A DNA stretch of 64,000 nucleotides from an uncultured Roseovarius sp. (GTDB lineage Bacteria; Pseudomonadota; Alphaproteobacteria; Rhodobacterales; Rhodobacteraceae): assembly GCA_947497295.1 (NCBI GenBank), contig CANMFU010000003.1, forward strand, positions 372,001 through 436,000, in the 5' to 3' direction. The position numbers and the translations under genes were made by a program. Positions within the stretch are counted from its first letter, which is position 1. Each line of letters starts with the position of its first letter. The notes under the pieces are model-generated. The model made no database searches and had not been told where the DNA came from. It saw only the letters and a list, made by a program, of their open reading frames with translations. Shown here in pieces: positions 55,629-64,000 of this stretch.

Positions 55629-57154
55629 CGCCGCGTCTGGTACTTGTTCTGGGCGACCAGCTGAGCGAGGGGCTCAGCGCGCTTTGCGCCGCGGATAAAA
55701 CGCTTGATGTGGTGGTTATGGCCGAGGTCACGGGCGAGACGGAATATGTCCCGCACCATCCGAAAAAGATTGCGCTGGTTCTGGCCGCCATGCGCCACTT
55801 TGCGGCCAGCCTGGAGGCAGACGGTTGGACCGTTGCCTATACCAGGCTGGACGCGACAGGCAGCTCCGGCACGATCCCCGGCGAGCTTTTGCGCCGCGCC
55901 GAGGAGCACGGCGCCAGCGAAGTGATAGCCACGCGCCCCGGCGAATGGCGCCTGATCGCCGCGCTCGAGGACATGCCGCTAAAGGTCAGCCTGCTGGCCG
56001 ATGACCGTTTTATCGCCTCTCTGGACGAATTTGACTCATGGGCGGAGGGCCGCAAAGAGCTGCGGATGGAATATTTCTATCGCCAGATGCGGCGCAAGAC
56101 CGGGCTGATGATGGACGGCGATGATCCGGCGGGGGGCAAGTGGAACTTCGACCACGACAACCGCAAACCAGCGCAGGCCGACATGCTACGCAGCGCGCCG
56201 ATGCAGTTCACCCCTGATGACGTGACCGAGGAAGTCCTGCAACTGGTTGAGGGCCATTTTGCAGGTAATTTCGGCACTCTGCGCCCGTTTCACTTCGCCG
56301 TCACGCGCGGTCAGGCGCTGCGCGCGCTGGATCATTTCGTGAAATACCTGCTGGAGGGGTTCGGCGATTATCAGGATGCGATGCTGCAAGACGACGCGTT
56401 CCTGCACCACTCCCTGCTGTCACCCTACATAAATCTGGGCCTTCTTAACCCTTTGGAAGTGTGCCAGCGGGTAGAACAGGCGTGGAAGGAGGGTGACGTT
56501 CCGATCAACGCCGCCGAAGGCTTCATCCGCCAGATCATCGGCTGGCGCGAATATGTGCGCGGGCTCTATTTTCGCGAGGGGCCGGACTACACCGCTCGAA
56601 ACGCGCTGGGGCATTACCGCGCGCTGCCAGCGATGTATTGGGGCAGAGAAACCCGGATGAATTGCATGGCCCACGCGATAGGCCAGACCGTGTCTGAGGG
56701 GTACGCGCATCACATCCAGCGGCTGATGGTAACAGGCAATTTCGCGTTGCTGGCCGGCATCGCGCCCGGCGCGGTGCATGAATGGTATTTATCGGTTTAT
56801 GTCGACGCCTATGAATGGGTCGAGGCACCCAATACCATCGGGATGAGCCAATGGGCCGATGGCGGCATCATCGCGTCGAAGCCTTACGTGAGTTCAGGTA
56901 ATTATATCAACAAGATGTCTGATTATTGCGGCACTTGCGCCTACTCGGTGAAGCAAAAGGCCGGGCCGGATGCCTGCCCGTTCAACACGCTCTACTGGCA
57001 CTTCTTGGACCGGCATAGGGACCGGTTTGAGGGCAATCACCGTATGGGTATGATCTATCGCAACTGGGACAAGATGGACGAAGGCAAACGCAAGGAGATG
57101 CTGCATACCGCCGGCGCGATCCTGCAAAAACTGGACGAGGCCGAGGTTGTCTAG
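55622..57154 (+). CDS. Iron-sulfur bacterial cryptochrome/(6-4) photolyase, PhrB type
   Basis: The 510-residue protein uses a GTG start overlapping the SDR stop. It begins LVLVLGDQLSEGLSAL, the start of the FeS-BCP class. The four cluster Cys are Cys348 (RMNCMAHA), Cys436 and Cys439 (DYCGTCAYS) and Cys452 (DACPFN). Their spacing is the same as in Agrobacterium PhrB (Cys350, 438, 441, 454, shifted by two). FAD-site blocks QIIGWREYVRGLYFREGP and NWDKMDEGKRKEML are also present. PhrB repairs (6-4) photoproducts by light. It shares the four-base stop CTAG with the convergent flavoprotein gene. Confidence 0.94.
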   Translation: MVAPRLVLVLGDQLSEGLSALCAADKTLDVVVMAEVTGETEYVPHHPKKIALVLAAMRHFAASLEADGWTVAYTRLDATGSSGTIPGELLRRAEEHGASEVIATRPGEWRLIAALEDMPLKVSLLADDRFIASLDEFDSWAEGRKELRMEYFYRQMRRKTGLMMDGDDPAGGKWNFDHDNRKPAQADMLRSAPMQFTPDDVTEEVLQLVEGHFAGNFGTLRPFHFAVTRGQALRALDHFVKYLLEGFGDYQDAMLQDDAFLHHSLLSPYINLGLLNPLEVCQRVEQAWKEGDVPINAAEGFIRQIIGWREYVRGLYFREGPDYTARNALGHYRALPAMYWGRETRMNCMAHAIGQTVSEGYAHHIQRLMVTGNFALLAGIAPGAVHEWYLSVYVDAYEWVEAPNTIGMSQWADGGIIASKPYVSSGNYINKMSDYCGTCAYSVKQKAGPDACPFNTLYWHFLDRHRDRFEGNHRMGMIYRNWDKMDEGKRKEMLHTAGAILQKLDEAEVV

Positions 57155-58320
57155 CGCACCAGCCAATTCGCCGCCGCACGCCCAGCATGCCGGCCCGTCG
57201 CAAGGCAGGCAGTGATCAGATAGCCGCCGGTCGGCGCCTCCCAATCCAGCATTTCACCCGCCGCAAAAGTGCCGGGGCGGCCATTCAGCATGAGGCCGGT
57301 ATCCAGCGCATCAAAGCGCAGCCCGCCTGCGGTCGAGATCGCCTGATCCATCGGCAACGGACCTTGGTGAATGACCGGCAAGGCCTTGATCAGCGGCGCC
57401 AGATCGTCCGGCAGGGGGCGCCCGAACTCCATCAGCAGCGCCTGTTTCTCCGGCGTCCATTTCAGCGCCTTTCGCAGACGATTGGCCAGACTCTGCTTGC
57501 CGCGCGGGCGGCTCAGCCGCGCTGCGACGGCATCAATGGTCAGGTCCGGCATCAGATCCAGCAGCAGCGGCGCGCCCTCGCGCATGGCGCGCGACACTTC
57601 GTAGATGCCGCCGCCCTCAATGCCTGCGCGGCTGATTACGATTTCGCCGCGTGAGGTTTGCGATCCCGCGTGCAAGGCAATCCCCTTGACCGGCGCGCCC
57701 AGATGGCGCTGCATATGGGGCGACCAATCCACCGCAAAGCCCATATTTGCAGGCTGAAACGGCACCACCTGCCCCGGCAGATGCGCCGCCCACGCGCCAT
57801 CCGATCCCAGCCGCGCCCATGATGCGCCGCCGCAGGCCAGCACGGTCGCGCGCGGCGTCATGCGGCGCAGGCCGTCCGCTGTGTCCACCAGCAGCGCGTC
57901 ACCATCCCAACCCTGCCAGCGCCAGCGGCGCTGGATACGCACGCCAAGGCCGTCCAACCGCGCCAGCCACGCGCGCAGCAGCGGCGATGCCTTCATTGCG
58001 GTAGGAAAAACGCGCCCGGTCGATCCGGCAAACAGCGGCTGGCCCAGCCCGCGCGCCCAATCCTGTACCGCGTCCGGCCCAAATTCGCGCAGGATCGGGT
58101 ATATTGGTTCGACGCCCGCGCCATAGGCGGCCAGAAAGGCGCCCATGTCTTCGGCCTTGGTCAGGTTCAGCCCGGACTTGCCGGCCATCAGAAACTTACG
58201 CGCTGGCGACGGTTTCGCCTCGGCCACCACCACGGAATGGCCGGCGCTGGCCAGCACTTCGGCGGCCATCAGCCCGGCGGGGCCTGCGCCAATGATCAGC
58301 ACTTCGGGGGAATTTTCCAA
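57151..58320 (-). CDS. BaiN/HI0933-type FAD flavoprotein (TIGR03862-like)
   Basis: I chose the TTG at 58320 as start because AAGAGG lies six bases before it and the FAD motif VLIIGAGPAGLMAAEVLASAG begins a few codons later, giving 389 residues. Longer ORF starts add sequence without homology. The family blocks RKFLMAGKSGLNLTKAED, ATVLACGGASWARLGSDG and the C-terminal TFAAGEMLDWEAPTGGYLITACLATG are clear. The biochemical role of this family is poorly known. It shares the stop bases CTAG with the photolyase gene. Confidence 0.88.
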   Translation of the reverse strand: MENSPEVLIIGAGPAGLMAAEVLASAGHSVVVAEAKPSPARKFLMAGKSGLNLTKAEDMGAFLAAYGAGVEPIYPILREFGPDAVQDWARGLGQPLFAGSTGRVFPTAMKASPLLRAWLARLDGLGVRIQRRWRWQGWDGDALLVDTADGLRRMTPRATVLACGGASWARLGSDGAWAAHLPGQVVPFQPANMGFAVDWSPHMQRHLGAPVKGIALHAGSQTSRGEIVISRAGIEGGGIYEVSRAMREGAPLLLDLMPDLTIDAVAARLSRPRGKQSLANRLRKALKWTPEKQALLMEFGRPLPDDLAPLIKALPVIHQGPLPMDQAISTAGGLRFDALDTGLMLNGRPGTFAAGEMLDWEAPTGGYLITACLATGRHAGRAAANWLVR

Positions 58321-58400
58321 GCTATGCCTCTTGCCTCTGCGGAGTAACGCGCCACCCTCTTGGCGGTGAGCGCCGCGAGGATCAAGCGATAGACGATGCC

Positions 58401-58691
58401 ATTCCAATCTGCCCGATCTGCCTGCGCCCAATCCCGCCGGACGCCAGGCAGAGCCTGCACCACCTGACGCCCAAGCTGAAGGGCGGCAAGGGCGGGCCGG
58501 TCGTGCGTGTGCATCAGATCTGCCACAACGAAATCCACGCGACCCTGACCGAAGCCGAACTTGCGCGCAACTATAACACGCCCGAAGCGCTGCGCGCGCA
58601 TCCCAGACTGGCCAAATTTATCGCATGGGTGCGCAAAAGACCGCCCGCGTTTCACTCTAAAACGCCGAAGAAACTACGCAAGCGGCCCTAG
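58401..58691 (+). CDS. Small HNH-endonuclease-like protein, start codon unclear
   Basis: The plus-strand frame ending at 58691 reads a zinc-ribbon CPICLRPI, then HHLTPKLKGGKGG and QICHNEIHA, which together form an HNH motif. It then continues to SKTPKKLRKRP. Related small HNH proteins of about 90-100 residues are known in Rhodobacterales. In this frame no ATG, GTG or TTG occurs before the CPIC motif until a stop codon near 58290. The coordinate given uses an ATT at 58401, the last near-cognate codon before the motif. An ATG five bases earlier (58396) is out of frame. The gene may therefore use a rare start or be damaged. It is convergent with hemE. Confidence 0.6.
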   Translation: MPICPICLRPIPPDARQSLHHLTPKLKGGKGGPVVRVHQICHNEIHATLTEAELARNYNTPEALRAHPRLAKFIAWVRKRPPAFHSKTPKKLRKRP

Positions 58692-58707
58692 AAAATTCTG
58701 CGAATTT

Positions 58708-59751
58708 TCAAGCGTTGCGCACAGTGTCGATCATCAGCTTCACATTATCCGGATCGGCATCTGGCGTGATGCCATGCCCGAGGTTGAAGATGTGCGGACC
58801 GTTCCGCAGCGCCTGAACAATGCGCCGCGTTTCGCTGACCAGTGCAGCGCCACCCGTGACCATATGCGGCGATGCCAGATTGCCCTGCACGCAGCCGTCG
58901 GGCTGCACATGTTTGGCCACCCATTCGGCGCTGACCGAATCGTCCACCGCAACGCAATCGGCGCCGGTGGCCTTAGCAAAACCGATGTAAGCCTCGCCTG
59001 CCTGACGCGGGAAGGCGATGATAGGTGTATCGGGGTGGCGCTTTTTCAGTGCTGCGATGATCTGCCGCGTCGGCTCCAGCGCGTAGCGCTGAAAATCGGG
59101 GCCTTGCAGCGATCCAGCCCAGCTGTCGAACAGCTTGACCACCTCTGCGCCCGCTTCAATCTGGGCGGACAGATATTCGATCGTCGCCTCGGTGATCAGC
59201 GCGATGAGCGCATCGAAAACGGCGGGATGCGTGCCTTTCAGCGCATGTGCTGGACCCTGATCGGGCGTGCCGCGCCCGGCGATCATATAGGTGGCAACGG
59301 TCCAAGGTGCGCCCGCGAACCCGATGAGCGTGGTTTCTTTGGGCAAAGCAGAGGCCAGATTGCGCACGGTCTGATAGATCGGCGACAGCGTCTCGTGGAT
59401 ATCTTCGACGCCCCGCAGTTGCGCAAAATCGGCCTCTCCGTCGATGGTGGACAGGCGCGGCCCCTCCCCCTCGACAAACCACAGATCGGCGCCCAGCGCC
59501 TGCGGCACCAGAAGGATGTCGGCAAACAGAATCGCGGCATCGAAACCAAAGCGCCGGATCGGTTGTAGTGTAACTTCGGTGGCCAGTTCCGGATTGTAGC
59601 ACAGCGACAGAAAGTCGCCGGCCTCGGCGCGCGTCGCCTTGTATTCAGGCAGGTAGCGACCGGCCTGACGCATCATCCAGATTGGCGGCGTGTGTTGCGT
59701 CTCGCCTGCCAAGGCGCGCAGGATTGTCTTGTCTGATTTCGGATTGGCCAT
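58708..59751 (-). CDS. hemE: Uroporphyrinogen decarboxylase
   Basis: From the ATG at 59751 ([14 protein letters not shown]), with AGAGG seven bases before it, the protein has 347 residues. The signature [21 protein letters not shown] and the block [16 protein letters not shown] are those of HemE. It removes four carboxyl groups from uroporphyrinogen III to give coproporphyrinogen III. It diverges from hemC with about 100 bp between the starts, so haem genes for two steps share one control region. Confidence 0.96.
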   Translation of the reverse strand: MANPKSDKTILRALAGETQHTPPIWMMRQAGRYLPEYKATRAEAGDFLSLCYNPELATEVTLQPIRRFGFDAAILFADILLVPQALGADLWFVEGEGPRLSTIDGEADFAQLRGVEDIHETLSPIYQTVRNLASALPKETTLIGFAGAPWTVATYMIAGRGTPDQGPAHALKGTHPAVFDALIALITEATIEYLSAQIEAGAEVVKLFDSWAGSLQGPDFQRYALEPTRQIIAALKKRHPDTPIIAFPRQAGEAYIGFAKATGADCVAVDDSVSAEWVAKHVQPDGCVQGNLASPHMVTGGAALVSETRRIVQALRNGPHIFNLGHGITPDADPDNVKLMIDTVRNA

Positions 59752-59851
59752 AATGCATCCTCTCATTTTGCAGCGGTGGTCGCCCTCCCGGCAATGGAAG
59801 TCAAGCGCGGGCTCTCTTGCCTTGCGACCCTGTCACACCTAAACCACCCGC

Positions 59852-60796
59852 ATGACATTGCAATTGCCCACACCCATGGCCCCGTTGAAACTGGGCACGC
59901 GCGGATCGCCTCTGGCCCTTGCCCAGGCGAATGAAACACGCGCGCGCCTTGCTGCTGCGTTCGATCTGCCGCATGAGGCATTTCAGATCGTGGTGATCAA
60001 AACCACCGGCGACCGGATCATCGACCGCCCGCTGAAGGAGATCGGCGGCAAGGGGCTGTTCACCCGCGAGATCGAGGATGCGCTGCTGTCCGGCGGGATC
60101 GACATCGCCATCCATTCGATGAAGGATATGCCAACGCTTCAGCCCGGCGGTCTGTTGCTGGACACCTATCTACCGCGCGAGGATGTGCGCGACGGGTTCG
60201 TGTCGGCCAGTCACGCGCGGCTGGCGGATCTGCCCGAAGGGGCGAAGGTTGGCACCTCATCCTTGCGCCGCCGGGCACAGGTGCTGGTGGCCTATCCGCA
60301 TCTGGAGGTCGTCGAATTTCGCGGTAACGTACAGACCCGATTGAAGAAACTGGAGGACGGCGTTGCTGCCTGCACCTTCCTTGCGATGGCAGGACTGAAG
60401 CGGCTGGACCGCGCCGATGTTGCGCGCAGTGCGCTGGACCCGTCCGAAATGCTGCCCGCCATCGCGCAAGGCGCCATCGGGATCGAGCGACGCGCGGATG
60501 ACAGCCGCGCTGCAGAAATGCTGAGCGCGATCCATGATGAGCAAACGGGCCAGCGGCTGGCGGCCGAGCGGGCGTTTCTTGCCGCGCTTGACGGCTCGTG
60601 CGAAACGCCGATTGCGGGATTGGCCGAACTCGACGGCGGCACCCTGCATCTGCGCGGCGAGGTGCTGCGCCCGGACGGATCGCAAACCATCAAGGATGCA
60701 CGCAGCGCGCCGATTGCTGACGGCGCCGAACTGGGCCGCGCCATGGCCGCAGATATGCTGAAAGAGGCCGGGCCGGGATTTTTTGACTGGCGATAG
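59852..60796 (+). CDS. hemC: Hydroxymethylbilane synthase (porphobilinogen deaminase)
   Basis: The 314-residue protein has the N-terminal LGTRGSPLALAQANE, the substrate-binding block FVSASHARLADLPEGAKVGTSSLRR, and the dipyrromethane cofactor Cys250 in ALDGSCETPIAGLAEL. It joins four porphobilinogens to hydroxymethylbilane. The start may be 59852 or the ATG eight codons later. Its stop is followed after six bases by the end of the convergent cupin gene. Confidence 0.96.
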   Translation: MTLQLPTPMAPLKLGTRGSPLALAQANETRARLAAAFDLPHEAFQIVVIKTTGDRIIDRPLKEIGGKGLFTREIEDALLSGGIDIAIHSMKDMPTLQPGGLLLDTYLPREDVRDGFVSASHARLADLPEGAKVGTSSLRRRAQVLVAYPHLEVVEFRGNVQTRLKKLEDGVAACTFLAMAGLKRLDRADVARSALDPSEMLPAIAQGAIGIERRADDSRAAEMLSAIHDEQTGQRLAAERAFLAALDGSCETPIAGLAELDGGTLHLRGEVLRPDGSQTIKDARSAPIADGAELGRAMAADMLKEAGPGFFDWR

Positions 60797-60802
60797 ACGC
60801 GG

Positions 60803-61156
60803 TCAGGCCACGATCATGTATTTTTTGCGCAGCTTTTCGGTGATTTCCCACACCACATACTGGCCCTTGGCGATATAGAACGTGTCGCCGGGGCCGAAGC
60901 TTTCGCGGCGTCCGTCCTTGTGGGTCAGCGTCAAGGCGCCCGAAATAATGGTCATCATCTCATGCACAGGCCACGATTCGATCACCCTGCGGCAGGGCGC
61001 GCTTTCCCACGTCCCGACTGAGACCGTTTCATCCTCAGTCTCAAAATGGCTGTGATTGGCTTCGCTGATGTCATCGGTCGTGAACGCGTCTTTACTGCCG
61101 GGATCGCAGGGCGTCATTACTGGGTCGGACTCAATGCGAAATGCGGGTGAGGTCAT
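60803..61156 (-). CDS. Small cupin-domain protein
   Basis: The 117-residue single-cupin protein has the two cupin motifs in the form SWPVHEMMTIISGALTLTHKDG and GPGDTFYIAKGQYVVWEI, close to the DUF861/EutQ-like group. Several metal-binding His are missing from motif 1, so metal binding is uncertain. Its ATG overlaps the stop of the acyl-CoA synthetase by 4 bp, so the two are made together. Its role is unknown. Confidence 0.83.
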   Translation of the reverse strand: MTSPAFRIESDPVMTPCDPGSKDAFTTDDISEANHSHFETEDETVSVGTWESAPCRRVIESWPVHEMMTIISGALTLTHKDGRRESFGPGDTFYIAKGQYVVWEITEKLRKKYMIVA

Positions 61157-63069
61157 GTCTGATCGTCCTTTGGATTTAATTCTGTATCATTGTCGTCCCA
61201 GTCCCACGGCCGCGTGAATTGGCCCAGAACCTTGGCAACACGGGTATCGCCCTCCTCGCCGCGCCGGTCCATCAGCGCCACAAGGCCGCGCTTTTTATCG
61301 TCCACCACCTTTGCCACGCGGGCGGCGCTGCCTGCCTCCTTCAGCGCCGCGTCATAGACGCGGGCGATGGCGCGCTTGCGCAGGTCCGGCTTGAACACCT
61401 TGCCAACAGCGGTCTTCGGCAACTCGTCCAGAATTTCGATGTATTTCGGGACGGCGGCCCGTTCGCGCACGCGCTGTCGGCAATGCTCCAGCAGCGCGTC
61501 GGGCGTCACCTCGGCGTCAGCGACCAGCTCGACATAAGCGCAAGGCAGCTCGCCTGCATGGGCATCGGGCTGACCGATCGCGCCTGCGCCGGCGATGGCG
61601 GGGTGGGCCATAAGCGCCTCTTCGATGTCGGCAGGGTCGATGTTGTGTCCGCCGCGAATGATCAGATCCTTGGCACGGCCGGTGATCCACAGATAGCCGT
61701 CCGGATCAATCCGACCCAGATCGCCGGTGCGCAGGTGGTCGCCGTGGAACAGCTCGCGATTGCGCGCGGGATCGGTATAGGTGTTGCCAACGTAAACGCC
61801 GGGATTGCTGATGCAAATCTCGCCCACCTCGTCGGGCGGGCACTCGGCCGGGCCGTCGTCGGTCATGCGCAAGATTTTGACGTGGGTATAGGGCAGCGGC
61901 ACACCGACCGAGCCGACTTTTTTCGCGCCAGCGGGCGGGTTGCAGGACACAAGGCAGGTGGCCTCGGTCAGGCCATAGCCTTCGATTACTGTCATGCCAG
62001 TGGCCGATTCGAACCGTTTGAACAGTTCCAGCGGCATCGGCGCACTGCCGGAAAAGGCGTTTTTGACGCCAGAAATATCGGCATCGACCTTGCGTTGCAT
62101 CAGGGCGGCAACGGCGGTGGGCACGGTAATGACAAAGGTCACACCCCACCGCTCGCACAACTTCCAGAAATTGCCGATCACACCATCGCCGCGATAGCCC
62201 GCAGGCGTTGGCAGAATGACATGAGCGCCGGATTTCAGCGCCGACATCAGCACCACATGACAGGCAAAAACATGAAACAGCGGCAGCGGGCACATCAGCA
62301 CATCGGTCTCATCAAACAGCAGGCGGTCGCCCAGCCAGCCGTTGTAAATCATCCCGGAATAGCGATGCTGCGCCATTTTTGGCATGCCCGTGGTGCCGCC
62401 TGTGTGAAAAAAGGCGGCAACGCGGTCGCGTCCGCCGTCATCAAAATTCAATATATCAGGCTGGCGCGCCACTTCGCGCGCCCAGCCCAGAACTGTGGCG
62501 CGATGCACGCCGGTCTGCTTGGGGCGCAAAAACGGCACCAGCCAGCTTTTGGGTGGCTTCAGGTAGCGGTTCAGATCCACTTCCAGCACGGTGCGCACCT
62601 TGGGGGCGTGGCGCACGGCCTCGGCCGTCTTGGCGGCGATGTCCGTCTTGGGAAACGCCTTGAGCGTGACGACGACGCGGGCACCGGTTTCACGCAGAAG
62701 CGCGGCGATCTGTTCGGGCTCCAGCAGCGGATTGATCGGCGCCACGATGCCCGCAATCATCGCACCCAACGTGGCGCTGGCCGTCTCCAACGTGTTTGGC
62801 AGAATCAGTGCGACCGAGTCGCGCTCGGCAATGCCGAGGCTGCGAAACAGATTCGCGGCGCGGCAGACTTCGCTGTGAAATTGCGCCCATGTCAGGGTTT
62901 GGGCCGGATCGCGGGCGCCCGAAGTCAACTGATAGCTGACCGCCGGGCGGTCCGGGTGCGCGCGGGCAGTGCCGCGCAACATTGCATATACCGTCTCGGG
63001 GCGCTGGCGGGCCTGCCACGGCATTTCGTCCTGAATATTCAGCGCGTCCTGCCGTGTGGCGAATGTCAT
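61153..63069 (-). CDS. AMP-forming acyl-CoA synthetase
   Basis: The 638-residue protein has the phosphate-binding motif FFHTGGTTGMPKMAQH (near residue 225) and the adenylate block VIEGYGLTEATCLVSCNP. The hinge region DGYLWITGRAKDLIIRGGHNIDP follows, and the catalytic Lys is in LPKTAVGKVFKPDLRK. It activates a fatty or related organic acid to the acyl-CoA; the chain length cannot be told from sequence. AAGGTGAT precedes the ATG. It is the first gene of a two-gene unit with the cupin. Confidence 0.92.
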   Translation of the reverse strand: MTFATRQDALNIQDEMPWQARQRPETVYAMLRGTARAHPDRPAVSYQLTSGARDPAQTLTWAQFHSEVCRAANLFRSLGIAERDSVALILPNTLETASATLGAMIAGIVAPINPLLEPEQIAALLRETGARVVVTLKAFPKTDIAAKTAEAVRHAPKVRTVLEVDLNRYLKPPKSWLVPFLRPKQTGVHRATVLGWAREVARQPDILNFDDGGRDRVAAFFHTGGTTGMPKMAQHRYSGMIYNGWLGDRLLFDETDVLMCPLPLFHVFACHVVLMSALKSGAHVILPTPAGYRGDGVIGNFWKLCERWGVTFVITVPTAVAALMQRKVDADISGVKNAFSGSAPMPLELFKRFESATGMTVIEGYGLTEATCLVSCNPPAGAKKVGSVGVPLPYTHVKILRMTDDGPAECPPDEVGEICISNPGVYVGNTYTDPARNRELFHGDHLRTGDLGRIDPDGYLWITGRAKDLIIRGGHNIDPADIEEALMAHPAIAGAGAIGQPDAHAGELPCAYVELVADAEVTPDALLEHCRQRVRERAAVPKYIEILDELPKTAVGKVFKPDLRKRAIARVYDAALKEAGSAARVAKVVDDKKRGLVALMDRRGEEGDTRVAKVLGQFTRPWDWDDNDTELNPKDDQT

Positions 63070-63161
63070 CGGATCACCTTTTTTGGGGTGCGTGGCCCTT
63101 TACCGTCAGCATGGGCGCGTTCGCATACGTGCGCAAGACCCACCGAGATGCAGCCTCGCAG

Positions 63162-63193
63162 TTGACACTAAATCTTGCTTGACTAATTTTGTC
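63162..63193 (+). promoter_or_regulatory. Promoter and candidate iron-responsive operator before the iron-binding protein gene
   Basis: TTGACA (63162-63167) is a perfect -35, and 17 bases later AATTTT (63185-63190) stands at the -10 place. The -10 lies inside the interrupted palindrome GACTAATTTTGTC (63181-63193). A repressor on this palindrome would block the promoter. It may belong to the iron-regulated motifs of Rhodobacterales, but the exact regulator is inferred. Confidence 0.45.
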
Positions 63194-63248
63194 GGAAAAG
63201 ACAGTAATCCCTTATAGTTTTTGTCGGATACCAATAGGACACCCCCTT

Positions 63249-64000
63249 ATGCTAACCACCATCACCGCACGCCTCATTGCCGCCACCAGCCTGATCGCGC
63301 TCTCAAGCGTGGCCATGGCCGCGGAGGTCAACGTCTATTCATCGCGCCACTATGACAGCGACGACGCCCTGTATGAAGAGTTTACCAAGGAAACCGGCAT
63401 CACCGTCAACCGTATCGAAGGCAAAGCAGACGAGCTGATCGCCCGGCTGGAGGCCGAGGGGGAAAACAGCCCGGCAGACGTGCTGATCACCGTCGATGCC
63501 GGCCGTATGGTCCGCGCCGAAGAGGCAGGCGTGCTTCAGCCCTACAAGACCGATGAAATTAACAAGTTCGTGCCCGAATACCTGCGCCATCCCGACAATC
63601 TGTGGTTCGGCGTCAGCCAGCGTGCGCGCATCATCTTCTACGACAAGGACCGTGTCGAAAACCCGCCCCGCACCTACGAGGCGCTGGCCGATCCCGAATA
63701 CAAGGGTCAGATCTGCATCCGGTCGTCATCCAACGTCTATAACCAGTCGCTTCTGGCCTCGATCATCGAAGCCGATGGCGCGGACGAGGCAAAAACATGG
63801 GCGCAGGGCATCGTCGACAATCTGGCGCGCGCGCCGCAAGGCGGCGACACTGATCAGCTGCGTGGTCTGGTTTCCGGCGAATGCGATATCGCGGTTGCCA
63901 ACCATTACTATTTCCTTCGTGCCTACGATGAAGATGTCGAGGGGCTGAGCGCTGGCATCGACAATATCGGTTGGGTCTGGCCCAACCAGAGCGGACGCGG
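63249..64000 (+). CDS. Fe(3+) ABC transporter substrate-binding protein, N-terminal part
   Basis: The reading frame starts at 63249 and runs off the right edge after about 250 codons. A signal peptide (LIAATSLIALSSVAMA, cleavage before AEVNVYSSRHYDSDD) is followed by a type II binding-protein fold. The FbpA/FutA-type ligand Tyr pair lies in the segment VANHYYFLRAYDED, and SSRHYDSDD is the common ferric-binding start. It should carry ferric iron in the periplasm to a permease encoded beyond the window. The promoter region has a possible iron-responsive operator. Confidence 0.9.
   Translation, partial: MLTTITARLIAATSLIALSSVAMAAEVNVYSSRHYDSDDALYEEFTKETGITVNRIEGKADELIARLEAEGENSPADVLITVDAGRMVRAEEAGVLQPYKTDEINKFVPEYLRHPDNLWFGVSQRARIIFYDKDRVENPPRTYEALADPEYKGQICIRSSSNVYNQSLLASIIEADGADEAKTWAQGIVDNLARAPQGGDTDQLRGLVSGECDIAVANHYYFLRAYDEDVEGLSAGIDNIGWVWPNQSGR

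Noticed and set aside
58296..58655. A 119-codon minus-strand frame upstream of the flavoprotein
   Set aside because: The same bases encode the HNH motif on the plus strand, and the minus-strand product has no recognisable features; the flavoprotein start is better placed at 58320.
61219..63165. A 648-codon plus-strand frame across the acyl-CoA synthetase
   Set aside because: The minus strand carries all AMP-binding motifs in order; the plus-strand product is Gly/His/Arg-rich shadow sequence.

Overview
The window is bacterial chromosomal DNA with high G+C and tightly packed genes. Gene content points to a marine alphaproteobacterium of the Rhodobacterales (Roseobacter group). The supporting evidence is a KpsC/KpsS capsule locus, a TMAO respiration (tor) cluster, a tolC-pcm pair, an alphaproteobacterial direct-repeat LexA box (GAAC-N7-GAAC) before imuB, a tandem glycine riboswitch before gcvTHP, an iron-sulfur photolyase of the PhrB type, and small alphaproteobacterial families (DUF2794, DUF2478, a PopZ-like protein). 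The genus cannot be fixed from sequence reading alone.

Layout. 1-6212: end of a type I secretion adaptor, riboflavin synthase, and a capsule block (kpsS, an OPX export lipoprotein, kpsC). 6304-9645: elongation factor P, a small conserved protein, then a badly decayed IS66-family element (about 7521-9485). 9646-16788: PopZ-like protein, TolC, a Pcm-family methyltransferase, a membrane nucleotide-sugar dehydratase, a MltB-type transglycosylase and a proline-rich small protein. 17169-26655: a compact TMAO respiration island of TorT sensor, TorS phosphorelay kinase and TorR regulator, then a TorA reductase whose C-terminus carries a c-type haem domain, then moeA, a DUF2478 gene and an AhpD-like gene. 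27243-39309: tRNA-Cys, dacB, nadD, a GGDEF/EAL protein, ettA, a geranylgeranyl-reductase-like flavoprotein, a cold-shock protein, and the divergent tesA / ybbA-ybbP locus.

39397-44104 is the glycine cleavage operon gcvT-gcvH-gcvP behind its riboswitch. 44232-53008 holds a gamma-glutamylcyclotransferase-like gene, gltX, a NYN-domain gene, a lipoprotein with a possible Cys-His-Asp triad, yghU, glutathione-dependent formaldehyde dehydrogenase, an I78 inhibitor lipoprotein, an SOS-type imuB, DUF2794 and a broken LysE-type exporter. 53048-64000 holds leuA with a leucine-rich leader peptide, an SDR, the FeS photolyase, a flavoprotein, a small HNH gene without a normal start codon, divergent hemE/hemC, a cupin and acyl-CoA synthetase pair, and the start of an iron-uptake binding protein.

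How the parts work together. The tor island has sensor, regulator, reductase and a molybdenum-cofactor gene side by side. Because the reductase carries its own haem domain, it may take electrons without a full TorC. The capsule genes build and export a Kdo-linked polysaccharide. The most interesting points are the TorA-cytochrome fusion, a terminator-like hairpin inside the start of kpsC, the leuA leader, an imuB separated from imuA/dnaE2, and the putative transglutaminase-like lipoprotein. No CRISPR array, prophage or clear defence system was seen.
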